NCBI GenBank assembly: GCA_902810075.1 | Contig: LR778135.1 | Coordinates: forward strand, 1-64,000 | Direction of reading: 5' to 3' | Length of the DNA: 64,000 bases | Origin: Ruminococcaceae bacterium BL-6 | GTDB taxonomy: Bacteria; Bacillota; Clostridia; Oscillospirales; Acutalibacteraceae | Part shown: piece after piece, positions 27,832 through 35,536 of the stretch | How the letters are laid out: each line of letters starts with the position of its first letter | How positions within the stretch are numbered: position 1 is the stretch's first letter | Notes under the pieces: generated by a model | What the model saw: only the letters and a program-made list of their open reading frames with translations | The model's database searches: none | Told to the model about the DNA's origin: nothing | Program-made: the position numbers and the translations under genes

Positions 27832-28367
27832 ACGGCCGCCGTCCCGCGCTTGGACAGAACTACGCGCAGGCGGGAAACCAGAACGGTGCCCACGGCGATT
27901 TTCAGCGCGTCCCCCACGAGGAACGGCACGACGCAGAGCATCAGGGACTGAGCCAGCCCGGTTTTCGTGACGAACATGAACCAGGCGGTGCCCAGCAGGT
28001 AGCAAAGCGCCAGCCCGGCGATCATGGCCGCGATGATCCAGCGCGCCTGCCCGTGAAAGCGTTCCACCAGAAAGCCCGTCAGCCACGCCGCCGCTATGTA
28101 GCCGACGATGTAGCCGCCCGTCGGGCCCACGAGCACGCCCACCCCGCCGCTGAGCGAGGAAAAGACCGGAACGCCTGCCGCGCCCAGCAGAACGTAAACC
28201 AGTTGGCTGAGGGAGCCGTATTTCGGCCCCAGAACGCCGCCCGCCACAAAAACGGACAGCATGGCGAGGTTCACCGGGACCGGGGCCAGCGGAATGGCAA
28301 TCTGCGAGCAGACCGCGGTCAGCGCCGCAAACAGGGCGCAAAAGCTTAACTGAACTGTTTTCTTCAT
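27828..28367 (-). CDS. bioY: Biotin transporter BioY (ECF S component)
   Basis: 179 residues with six hydrophobic segments; core features GPTGGYIVGYI and an N-terminus typical of BioY. Substrate-binding component of an energy-coupling-factor importer that takes up biotin; the shared EcfA/T module is not in this window. GGAGAG upstream of the ATG at 28367. Promoter and BirA-type operator directly upstream indicate biotin repression. Confidence 0.95.
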   Translation of the reverse strand: MKKTVQLSFCALFAALTAVCSQIAIPLAPVPVNLAMLSVFVAGGVLGPKYGSLSQLVYVLLGAAGVPVFSSLSGGVGVLVGPTGGYIVGYIAAAWLTGFLVERFHGQARWIIAAMIAGLALCYLLGTAWFMFVTKTGLAQSLMLCVVPFLVGDALKIAVGTVLVSRLRVVLSKRGTAAV

Positions 28368-28392
28368 CGTTTTCTCTCCAGCTTTTTCTTCT

Positions 28393-28421
28393 ATAATACT
28401 GTTTTTTGCCCGGATTGTCAA
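28393..28421 (-). promoter_or_regulatory. bioY promoter
   Basis: Perfect -35 TTGACA (28416-28421), 17-bp spacer, -10 TATTAT (28393-28398). The -35 box lies inside the right half of the BirA operator. Confidence 0.85.
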
Positions 28422-28447
28422 CCGGTAAAATAAATAGTGGTAAACAA
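28415..28447 (-). promoter_or_regulatory. Predicted BirA (biotin repressor) operator
   Basis: Half-sites TTGTTTACC and GGTTGACAA separated by 15 bases, close to the BirA consensus TTGTAAACC-N14-16-GGTTTACAA. The overlap with the -35 box of bioY explains repression when BirA carries biotinyl-AMP. Confidence 0.75.
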
Positions 28448-28673
28448 TCAACAAAAAACTCGTCGGAAAATGGCGCGAAGCTCGGGTGAAACTTAGGGCC
28501 GGTAAAAAAGGGGCTTCCGGGGAGAAACGCGAACGGCTCACACGCGAAAAAGCCGAAAAAAGCCGCCGGCTTTCAGAACCGGCAGCTTTTGAGATGGTAG
28601 AAGGAGATTACAAAAAATTTAGATTTAAAAAGTTAAATTTAAAATAGAAATTTATAGAAAATTATAAGACAAA

Positions 28674-28741
28674 AAAATTTTGGTCACGCTTTTTCAAAAG
28701 CGTGCGGGGTTTGGGGCGGCGCCCCAAGGTCTGAAGCATAA
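28674..28741 (+). repeat. 68-bp hairpin repeat, copy 2
   Basis: TTTTGGTCACGC, hairpin CACGCTTTT/AAAAGCGTG, hairpin TTGGGGC/GCCCCAA, ending TCTGAAGCATAA. Inverted relative to copy 1; the two copies bracket the bioY-DUF1284 unit. Confidence 0.75.
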
Positions 28742-28826
28742 GGAAAAACGCAAGAAGGGGAGCCGGAACAGTCCGGTGGACTGTTATGGCGTGGGGAAAC
28801 CCTCGTCGGGGGTTTCCCCGTACCGT

Positions 28827-28901
28827 GCAGCGGTACCCTTTCATGCCGTCTCTGCCGAAGCCGCTGCCGGTTTCCGGAACCGCGCAGCGGTACCCTTTTA
28901 T
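28827..28901 (+). repeat. 18-bp direct repeat pair
   Basis: GCAGCGGTACCCTTTCAT at 28827-28844 and GCAGCGGTACCCTTTTAT at 28884-28901, one mismatch, 57 bases apart start to start. Confidence 0.7.
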
Positions 28902-28972
28902 ACTGCTTGTAAAGCGCCCGGGCTTTTTGCCGTGAGGAAAGCCCGGCAAAGCCCGCCTTTTTCGGAAAAATA

Positions 28973-29006
28973 AAAACTGCCGGCTCCAAAAATCGGCAGT
29001 TTTTTC
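28973..29006 (+). terminator. Intrinsic terminator without an identified upstream gene
   Basis: Stem AAAACTGCCG / CGGCAGTTTT with a six-T tail on the plus strand. It ends just before the promoter of the candidate RNA. Confidence 0.7.
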
Positions 29007-29036
29007 CAAAATTTGGATAAATTTTACAAAATGAGA

Positions 29037-29065
29037 TTGAACTGGGAAGAAAACAGTGATATAAT
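29037..29065 (+). promoter_or_regulatory. Promoter of candidate ncRNA
   Basis: -35 TTGAAC (29037-29042), 17-bp spacer, -10 TATAAT (29060-29065), reading into a region with no coding sequence. Confidence 0.75.
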
Positions 29066-29071
29066 AAAAAA

Positions 29072-29476
29072 CGTAAGGCACATAAATAGTGCAAAGTGGG
29101 GGCAAGGGTGTAGCAGCACCCCGCCCCCTGCGTAGGGAGACCACTCCTCCATACACAACGGATAAACCCGCACAATGCGATACTATTATACTTCTTTCCC
29201 CTGTTTTTGTACAGGGGGTCGCAAAAGAAATTCGTTGTATCGGAAAGGGCGCTGTTTAACTGGCGTTGTGTTATGGAAGGAATTCCGTAGCCGCGCCGTT
29301 TTTTGTTGCCTTACAGATGAGGGGCGGCGGGGGCCTGGCAGGGCTCCCCCCCAAAAAGGCTTCCCGCCCGCCCGATTCTGTAAGGAAGGCCGTTTTTGTG
29401 CGTTGAGATATAGAAACAGGTCTTTTTCCAAAGCATCCCCTTTGCCGTTTTGTTGCGCGGCAAAGGGGATTTTTCT
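29072..29476 (+). ncRNA. Candidate structured non-coding RNA, about 400 nt
   Basis: Bounded by a consensus promoter and a terminator (13-bp stem ATCCCCTTTGCCG / CGGCAAAGGGGAT at 29435-29470, then TTTTTC). Inside are strong nested stems: GGGGGC/GCCCCC with an inner GGGTG/CACCC (29098-29128), GCGA...TCGC enclosing CCCCTGT/ACAGGGG (29177-29222), and CCTTACAGA/TCTGTAAGG enclosing a GC-rich helix (29309-29385). No open frame with a ribosome site. I checked it by eye against RNase P, tmRNA, SRP and 6S landmarks and found none. Confidence 0.5.
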
Positions 29477-29477
29477 C

Positions 29478-30287
29478 TCATCTTCTGGATTTTTTACTCA
29501 GGCGCTCGGCCAGAGCGGCCGTCCGCGTGTGGTAATCGTCCAGCTCGGTCACGATCCCCATGAAGGAGGAGACCAGATCCAGCGAGGCGCGCAGCGAGCT
29601 CTGCGCGCCCTGGTCGATCGCGCGTTTCGTCAGCCGCATCGCCTGCTGCGGCGCGTCCATCAGCTTGCGGATATACTGCTCCACATAATCGTCCAGCTTG
29701 TCGTCGGGCACGGCGTGCGTGACAAGCCCGATCCGTTCCGCTTCGGGGCCCTTCAGCACCCGCGACGTCAAAAACAGGTCGAGCGCTTTGTCCCGCCCCA
29801 CCAGGCGCGGCAGAAAGTAGGCGCCGCCGTCGCCGGGCACAATCCCGGCGTTGAAATAGCTTTCCGAAAGCGACGCGCTTTCGGAAGCGATGCGGATATC
29901 GCACATCAGGGCCATGTCCAGCCCGGCCCCCACGGCCGCGCCGTGCATCTTCGCGATGACCGGCTTGTCGATCTCCTCCAGAATCAGCGGGATGCGCTGA
30001 ATCCCCCGCCAGAGGGCGTTCTTCCGGGCGAGCGCGGTGGAAGTGATGTCGCCGTCGCTCTCAAAGAAGCCATCCCCGGCCGCCATGGCCTTTACGTCTC
30101 CCCCCGCGCAGAACGCCTTGCCGTTTCCCGACAGAAGGACGACGTCTACGTCGTCCCGGTCGCGGATATCCTCCAGCGCGGCCGCCCAGAGCTGGATCAT
30201 CTCCTCGCTGAAACAATTGAGATGCTCGGGGCGGTTCAGCGTGATGCGGGCCAGATGATCCTTTACCTCATAAATTAAATCCGCCAT
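29478..30287 (-). CDS. Enoyl-CoA hydratase/isomerase family protein
   Basis: 269 residues from the ATG at 30287 (GAAGAGGGGG upstream). Crotonase fold with the oxyanion-hole segments GKAFCAGGDVKAM and HGAAVGAGLDMALMCD, and acidic residues in FNAGIVPGDGGAYFLPRLVG. Hydrates or isomerises acyl-CoA thioesters. No other beta-oxidation or aromatic-degradation genes lie nearby, so the substrate is open. Its stop abuts the terminator of the convergent RNA candidate. Confidence 0.88.
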   Translation of the reverse strand: MADLIYEVKDHLARITLNRPEHLNCFSEEMIQLWAAALEDIRDRDDVDVVLLSGNGKAFCAGGDVKAMAAGDGFFESDGDITSTALARKNALWRGIQRIPLILEEIDKPVIAKMHGAAVGAGLDMALMCDIRIASESASLSESYFNAGIVPGDGGAYFLPRLVGRDKALDLFLTSRVLKGPEAERIGLVTHAVPDDKLDDYVEQYIRKLMDAPQQAMRLTKRAIDQGAQSSLRASLDLVSSFMGIVTELDDYHTRTAALAERLSKKSRR

Positions 30288-30593
30288 ATGTTTTCCCCCT
30301 CTTCCCATTTGCAGGATTGGCCTGTGAGGAATCAGGCATGTAATTCCCCGAAAGCTTTCTTTCTCGTTCGCACGCCCGATAATTTCATTTTGATGAAAAT
30401 AATTGCAAAGTAAGATTACCTTTATTTTCGGACGATGTCAATACCAAAAACGGCAAAAACACGAAGATATTTTAGAAAAGATGCACAAGCATCCGCCCCG
30501 GGCCTTCGCGGCCTTCAGCGGGGCGGTTTTTCACCGATATGAAAGCGGCCGGAAGGAGCGTTCCTCCTTCCGGCCGCCTGACTGTCGGGAAAT
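30288..30593. other. 306-base intergenic region
   Basis: Between the enoyl-CoA hydratase and DUF1015 genes. It holds two hairpins near the DUF1015 end: CCGCCCC/GGGGCGG with TTTTT on the plus strand (about 30495-30532), and the one at 30545-30577. No gene supported; a 79-codon plus-strand frame from 30403 lacks a ribosome site. Confidence 0.5.
30545..30577 (-). terminator. Terminator-like hairpin after DUF1015 gene
   Basis: 14-bp perfect stem GCGGCCGGAAGGAG / CTCCTTCCGGCCGC with a 5-base loop, 17 bases after the stop; the T tail is short (TTTC). Confidence 0.65.
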
Positions 30594-31871
30594 TCAGACG
30601 TCCATCTGGTTCATCACGAGGCCGGTGACGAGCTTCGGGTAGAAATAGGTGGATTTCTGCGGCATTTTTTCGCCCGCCGCCGCAACGTCGCGGATTTCCC
30701 CGACGCGGGTGGGGTTCAGCAGGAACGCGCACTGGCACGAGCCGTTTTTCACCGAGCCGAGCGCCTCTTCCATCGACCGGGTGTAGGTCAGGTTGATCTG
30801 CTGGGCCATGTTTTCGGCGTCGATGCCGAGGATGCGCTCCAGCACCAGGCTGTGCAGCACGGTGACGTCCAGCCCCTGCGACGCTTCGCTCTTTTCCGGC
30901 AGAAGCGTTTTCATCACGGAAAGGTCGCGCAGCACCAGAAGCTGCCAGCCCTCCCCGCCGCCGTAATAGGCGAACGCCTTTTTGCCCTCCCGGTAAAGCT
31001 CGGAAAGGCGCGGCTCGATTTCCGCCTTGTGCTCCATGGGCGCGACGTCGAAATAGGCGCGGCAGCCTTCCAGCAGCGCCTTCCCGTCGAAATGGGAAAG
31101 GCCGCGCACCAGCCGGTGAGTCGGGAACACCACAAGGCCGTCGTGCTGCATGTCCACCAGCATCATCATCACATAGTCGGGGGATTCCCCTTCCTTCGAG
31201 ATCTCCTCTTCGCGGCACCAGTTGCGGAAATTGATCGCGGTCTCGTAGCGGTGGTGCCCGTCCGCGATGTACAGCTTGCGGTCGTCGAAATCGGAGCAGA
31301 TCGCCCGGATCGCGACCGGGTCGTTCACGAGCCACAGCCGGTGCGTGACGGCGCCGTCGCTGAATTCGTAGCGCGGCTCATCCTTCGAGAGCGCGTCGAG
31401 CTTTGAGAGCGTCGTGTGCTCCTCGTCCATGTAAAGGGAGTAGATCTGGCTGAAATTGCAGTGGGTCGCCTTCATCAGGTTGAAGCGGTCGGTCTTGGCC
31501 TTGCTCAGGGTCTCCTCGTGCGGCAGGATCACGCCCTTCGAGAATTCCTCGATCTTCACCAGGCCGACGACGCCCTTTACCTTTTTCTTTTGGCCGTTCG
31601 CCTCGAACTCTTCCTCGTAAATGTAAAGCCCGGCGTCCGTGTCGCGCCGCAGCACGCCTTCCGCGAGCCACCGGCGGAGCGTCTCGCCCGCCTCCTCATA
31701 GGGGCGCTCCCCGCGGGGCAGCTCCAGCCGGATGATGTTGTGCTCGTTCTTCCGCAGAAACGCGCGGCGCTCATCCTCGCTGATGATGTCGTACGGCGGG
31801 CAGGTCAGCTCCGAAATGTCGCCGGCCTTTGTGGAAAAGCGCAGCGCCCGGAACGGTTTCAGTTCTGCCAA
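30594..31871 (-). CDS. DUF1015 family protein
   Basis: 425 residues. Begins AELKPFRALRF and has CPPYDIISEDERR, YIADGHHRYETAINFR and FPTHRLVRGL, the conserved blocks of DUF1015, a widespread family of unknown biochemical role. I place the start at a TTG (31871) because GGGAGTG lies eight bases upstream; a GTG three codons earlier is possible. Soluble, no signal peptide. Monocistronic. Confidence 0.88.
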   Translation of the reverse strand: MAELKPFRALRFSTKAGDISELTCPPYDIISEDERRAFLRKNEHNIIRLELPRGERPYEEAGETLRRWLAEGVLRRDTDAGLYIYEEEFEANGQKKKVKGVVGLVKIEEFSKGVILPHEETLSKAKTDRFNLMKATHCNFSQIYSLYMDEEHTTLSKLDALSKDEPRYEFSDGAVTHRLWLVNDPVAIRAICSDFDDRKLYIADGHHRYETAINFRNWCREEEISKEGESPDYVMMMLVDMQHDGLVVFPTHRLVRGLSHFDGKALLEGCRAYFDVAPMEHKAEIEPRLSELYREGKKAFAYYGGGEGWQLLVLRDLSVMKTLLPEKSEASQGLDVTVLHSLVLERILGIDAENMAQQINLTYTRSMEEALGSVKNGSCQCAFLLNPTRVGEIRDVAAAGEKMPQKSTYFYPKLVTGLVMNQMDV

Positions 31872-32059
31872 TTTTATCACTCCCGAAGTTTATTTCCCGT
31901 ATTTGGCTGGCTTTTATTGTAATGGTTTTCCGGCGGTTCGTCAAGAAAAAGGAGCGCGTTTCCCCGCCGCTGCGCGGCGGGCGGGATAAAAAGGACGGAA
32001 TCGGGAATTTTTATAAAAAGATACGGAAATTTTTATACTTTGTTTACATTTCGCGGGGC

Positions 32060-32088
32060 TTGTATTGGTATCATAAAAAGGCTAGAAT
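32060..32088 (+). promoter_or_regulatory. Promoter of the Gld-type ABC operon
   Basis: -35 TTGTAT, 17-bp spacer, -10 TAGAAT, 45 bases upstream of the first gene. Confidence 0.6.
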
Positions 32089-32132
32089 AAATATTAATAT
32101 TGTTTGTACGGAGTACGCTAGGAGGGAAAAAA

Positions 32133-33104
32133 ATGATAGAGGTCAGGAACCTCACGAAACGGTATGGCTCCAACGTTGCTTTGGACGATATCAGCTTTTC
32201 CGTGGAGGAAGGCACCGTGCTCGGCTTTCTGGGGCCGAACGGCGCGGGAAAATCCACCACGATGAATATCATAACGGGCTATCTTTCCGCAAGCGACGGC
32301 ACGGTGACGGTGGATGGGCTGGACACGCTCGACCACCCGAACGAGGTGAAAAGGAAGATCGGCTATCTGCCGGAGCAGCCCCCTCTGTATCAGGATATGA
32401 CGGTGAAGGAATACCTCAATTTCATGTACGAGCTGAAAAAGGTGACGCTGCCCAAGAAAAAGCACATCGGTGAAATCTGCTCGCTGGTGAAAATCGAAAA
32501 CGTGTACGGGCGGCTCATCGCGAACCTTTCGAAAGGCTACCGCCAGCGCGTCGGCATCGCCCAGGCGCTTCTGGGGAACCCGCCGGTGCTGATCCTGGAT
32601 GAGCCCACCGTGGGCTTGGACCCGAAGCAGATCATCGAGATCCGCAACCTGGTGCAGAATCTGGGGCGCAGCCATACGGTGATTTTAAGCTCGCATATCC
32701 TGCCGGAGGTTCAGGCGGTGTGCGAGCGCGTCGTCGTCATCAACAACGGCCGGCTGGTGGCGGACGGCACGCCGGACAACCTTTCGCAGGAGATGACCGG
32801 CAACCACAAGCTGATCGTGCGCATGGCGGGCCGCGAGCAGGAGATCAGAAGCGGCCTGCTGGGCCTGAACCGCGTCAGGGAGGTCGCTTCCCTGGGCAGC
32901 AAGGAGCCGGGCGCCTGTGATTTTTCGGTGGAGGCCGAGCCGGGCGTCGATCTCCGCCGCGACCTGTTCGCCCTCGCGTCGCGCAGCGGGTGGCCGATCC
33001 TCGCGCTGAAAAACAACGATCTGACGCTGGAGGATGTGTTCCTGCGCCTGACGGGCGGCGGGTATGAGATGCCCGCCGGGAAAAAGGAGGCCGCGAAGAA
33101 ATGA
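32133..33104 (+). CDS. ABC transporter ATP-binding protein (GldA-like)
   Basis: 323 residues from ATG at 32133 (AGGAGGG upstream). Walker A GPNGAGKST at 34-42, signature NLSKGYRQRVGIAQAL, Walker B LILDEPTVGLDP, plus a C-terminal extension of about 90 residues as in GldA/CcmA-type exporters. With the next two genes it forms the Gld-type module known from gliding bacteroidetes but also common in non-gliding Clostridia. Confidence 0.93.
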   Translation: MIEVRNLTKRYGSNVALDDISFSVEEGTVLGFLGPNGAGKSTTMNIITGYLSASDGTVTVDGLDTLDHPNEVKRKIGYLPEQPPLYQDMTVKEYLNFMYELKKVTLPKKKHIGEICSLVKIENVYGRLIANLSKGYRQRVGIAQALLGNPPVLILDEPTVGLDPKQIIEIRNLVQNLGRSHTVILSSHILPEVQAVCERVVVINNGRLVADGTPDNLSQEMTGNHKLIVRMAGREQEIRSGLLGLNRVREVASLGSKEPGACDFSVEAEPGVDLRRDLFALASRSGWPILALKNNDLTLEDVFLRLTGGGYEMPAGKKEAAKK

Positions 33105-33805
33105 AAGCCATCTACAAGCGCGAGCTCAGGTCTTATTTCGCGTCGCCCATCGGCTATGTCTGCATCGCGATTCTGCTGGCCCTGTTCGGGTTTTACTACT
33201 ATCTGGTGATGCAGTACCGTTCCACCTCGTATATCTCAAGCGTTTACAGCACCATGTTCATCTGGTGCATGATGGTCGTGCCGATTCTGACGATGCGCTC
33301 GATGAGCGACGACCAGCGCAACAAGACCGACCAGGCCCTTCTCACCGCGCCCGTCGGCGTGACGGGCATCGTGCTGGGGAAATTCTTCGCGTGCTTCACC
33401 GTTTTCGCCGTCGCGATATTGGGCAGCCTGCTGCCGGCGGTGGTGCTCTCGTTCGTGTCCTCCCTGAAATGGGTCACGGTGCTGGGCACGGTGCTGGGCG
33501 CGCTGTTCTACGGCGGCGCCATGATCGCGATCGGCGTGTTCATCTCCAGCCTGACCCAGAGCCAGATCATCGCCGCGATCGGCACGTTCGGCGCGTCGAT
33601 GTTCCTGCTGATCATCGACCAGCTTTCGGGCACCGTAACCGACCCGGTGATCTCGAAGGTCATCACGTGGATTTCGTTCAATTCCCGTTACCGGCCGTTC
33701 ACGAACGGGGTTTTCAATATTTCCAGCATCGTTTTCTTTCTCAGCATCATGGCGGTGTTCGTGTTTCTCACCGCCCGCAGGCTGGAAAGCAAACGGTGGA
33801 GCTGA
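33101..33805 (+). CDS. ABC transporter permease (GldF-like)
   Basis: 234 residues with six membrane helices, starting KAIYKRELRSYFASPIGYV, the ABC-2 type GldF pattern (ELRSYFxSPIGYV). The start overlaps the ATPase stop by 4 bases. Translocation partner of the ATPase. Confidence 0.92.
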   Translation: MKAIYKRELRSYFASPIGYVCIAILLALFGFYYYLVMQYRSTSYISSVYSTMFIWCMMVVPILTMRSMSDDQRNKTDQALLTAPVGVTGIVLGKFFACFTVFAVAILGSLLPAVVLSFVSSLKWVTVLGTVLGALFYGGAMIAIGVFISSLTQSQIIAAIGTFGASMFLLIIDQLSGTVTDPVISKVITWISFNSRYRPFTNGVFNISSIVFFLSIMAVFVFLTARRLESKRWS

Positions 33806-33822
33806 AAGGGGGGCGATGAAGA

Positions 33823-35535
33823 ATGGATCAGGAAAAAGAAAAAAAACAGCCCGCGCGTGAAGACGGCGGGACGGAACAGGAAAAAACGGCGGATCAGGCC
33901 GCGCAGCCGGAGGAGAACCCGCAGAACGCTTCGCCCGCCCCGGAAACGTCCGCGGAAGAGCCCGCGGCGCCGGCCCCCGAAGCGGATGAAAGCGCGGAAG
34001 AAGAGCCGGACGGCGGGCAGGAGCCCGAAAAGCCCGGGAAAAAGCATTTCTTCCAGACGACCAGGTTCCGCCGCGGAGGGGTATCCGCCGTGTTTACTGC
34101 GGGCTTCCTCGCGATCATCATCCTGCTGAACGTCATCGTTTCGATCCTCGGGGACCGCTTCCCGTCGATGAACGTGGATTTGAGCACCGGGAACAGCAAC
34201 ACGCTTTCGGAACAGGCGAAAAAGGCGGTCGACGCGGCGAAGCTGCCCACCACGATCACGATCATCGGGACGGAAGCGGATGTGAAAAGCGATTCGCTGC
34301 TCAGCGATTACGGCATCAAATACAGCCAGGTGGCAACGCTGGCCGATAAGATCCACGAGCGCAACCCGAAGATCGGCGTCGAATACGTCGACCTGGATAA
34401 AAACCCGACGTTCGCTTCGAAATACGCCGGCCAGAACCTGACCACCGGCAGCGTGGTGGTCGCCACCGAAAGGCGCTTCCGCGTGCTTCAGATCAGCGAC
34501 CTGTTCGACCAGCAGACCGATTACAGCACCGGCGCGGCCGTCTCGTACTCCAAGGTGGACGGGGCGCTGGCCTCGGCCGTCAGCCAGACGAACAGCGAAA
34601 AGCTGCCGGTCGTCGCCTTCGCGACGGGCCATGACGAGATGTATGACACCACGGCCTTCCAGAGCGTGCTGAAGAACGGAAATTTCGAGACCGTCTCCTT
34701 TAACCTGCTGACGGAAAAAGTGCCGGAGAACGCCCAGATGATCGTTCTGGCGGCCCCCGCCAGCGACTATACCGAAGACGAGCTCAAAAAGCTCGACGGC
34801 TTTCTGAGCGACACGAAGCTCGCGTCCGACCGTTCCCTGTTCCTGACGTTTTATCCCGGGCAGAAGGCGCTGCCGAACCTTTCCGCGTTTTTGAAGGAAT
34901 GGGGCATGGCCGTCCCGGCCGCCACCATGGTGGTGGAATCGGACAGCACCAAGGTAGCGCAGTCCGACGCGACGTTCATCCTGACGCAGACCGGCGTGGA
35001 TTCCGCGGTGGACCTCGGCGCCGGCACCTCGGCTTACGAGAACGTCACCATGCCGCAGTCGAGCCCGGTCAACCTGCTGTTCTCGTCGCAGGACGGCGTG
35101 ACGACCCATGCCCTCGCCGCATCCTATGACAGCTCTTACCTGGTGGACGAAAAGACCGCGCAGAACCAGCAGGCTTCGCCGAAAAAGGCCTCTCACACCA
35201 CCATGGCGCTCGCCCAGCGGCCCATGACGGTCAACGGGAAAAGCTACTCCCAGAACGTGGTCGTGGCGGGCAGCTCCCCCATGTTCGCGGACGGCGTCAT
35301 CAACGCTTCCGTTTACGGGAACGGCAAGTATGTGACGGATATCGCCCGGTACGTCACGGGCTCCTCGAACAACGACACGGGGGTCGCGGTGACGCCGGTG
35401 GAAACGAACCCGGTGGACATCAACCTTTCGCAGGCGGCCAGCAACATTCTGGGCGTGGGCGTGTTTACCCTCCTGATCCCGTTGGCCGTGCTGGCGGCCG
35501 GCATCGTCGTCTACCTGAAGAGGAGGCACTTGTAA
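33823..35535 (+). CDS. GldG-type ABC auxiliary protein
   Basis: 570 residues. A charged E/P/A-rich N-terminal stretch of about 80 residues, a membrane helix (about 88-108), a large extracytoplasmic domain of the GldG type (VDLSTGNSNTLSEQAKK ... EYVDLDKNP), and a C-terminal helix ending in KRRHL. The long acidic N-terminus is unusual for the family. Works with the ATPase and permease; cargo unknown. Confidence 0.85.
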   Translation: MDQEKEKKQPAREDGGTEQEKTADQAAQPEENPQNASPAPETSAEEPAAPAPEADESAEEEPDGGQEPEKPGKKHFFQTTRFRRGGVSAVFTAGFLAIIILLNVIVSILGDRFPSMNVDLSTGNSNTLSEQAKKAVDAAKLPTTITIIGTEADVKSDSLLSDYGIKYSQVATLADKIHERNPKIGVEYVDLDKNPTFASKYAGQNLTTGSVVVATERRFRVLQISDLFDQQTDYSTGAAVSYSKVDGALASAVSQTNSEKLPVVAFATGHDEMYDTTAFQSVLKNGNFETVSFNLLTEKVPENAQMIVLAAPASDYTEDELKKLDGFLSDTKLASDRSLFLTFYPGQKALPNLSAFLKEWGMAVPAATMVVESDSTKVAQSDATFILTQTGVDSAVDLGAGTSAYENVTMPQSSPVNLLFSSQDGVTTHALAASYDSSYLVDEKTAQNQQASPKKASHTTMALAQRPMTVNGKSYSQNVVVAGSSPMFADGVINASVYGNGKYVTDIARYVTGSSNNDTGVAVTPVETNPVDINLSQAASNILGVGVFTLLIPLAVLAAGIVVYLKRRHL

Positions 35536-35536
35536 G

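Larger units (their letters stand above)
28448..29036. other. Hairpin-rich intergenic region without protein genes
   Basis: About 590 bases with at least six hairpins: AAAAGCCGCCGG/CCGGCAGCTTTT near 28557-28590, the 68-bp repeat copy at 28674, AACAGTCC/GGACTGTT, GGGGAAACCC/GGGTTTCCCC and GTACCG/CGGTAC between 28768 and 28837, and a terminator at 28973. A short AT-only block (28606-28680) precedes them. Open frames here are low-quality and have no ribosome sites. Confidence 0.6.

Noticed and set aside
28662..29175. Minus-strand frames of about 164 codons over the ncRNA and hairpin region
   Set aside because: Two overlapping frames of similar length, repeated KGYRC-type peptides come from the DNA repeats, no start with a ribosome site.
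29072..29476. RNase P RNA, tmRNA, SRP RNA or 6S RNA as identity of the ncRNA candidate
   Set aside because: No GAGGAAAGTCC-type P4 element, no tmRNA ends or tag frame, no SRP GGAAGCAGC loop, and more than one independent domain unlike 6S.
30403..30642. 79-codon plus-strand frame after the enoyl-CoA hydratase
   Set aside because: No ribosome site, runs through two hairpins and into the 3' end of the opposite DUF1015 gene.
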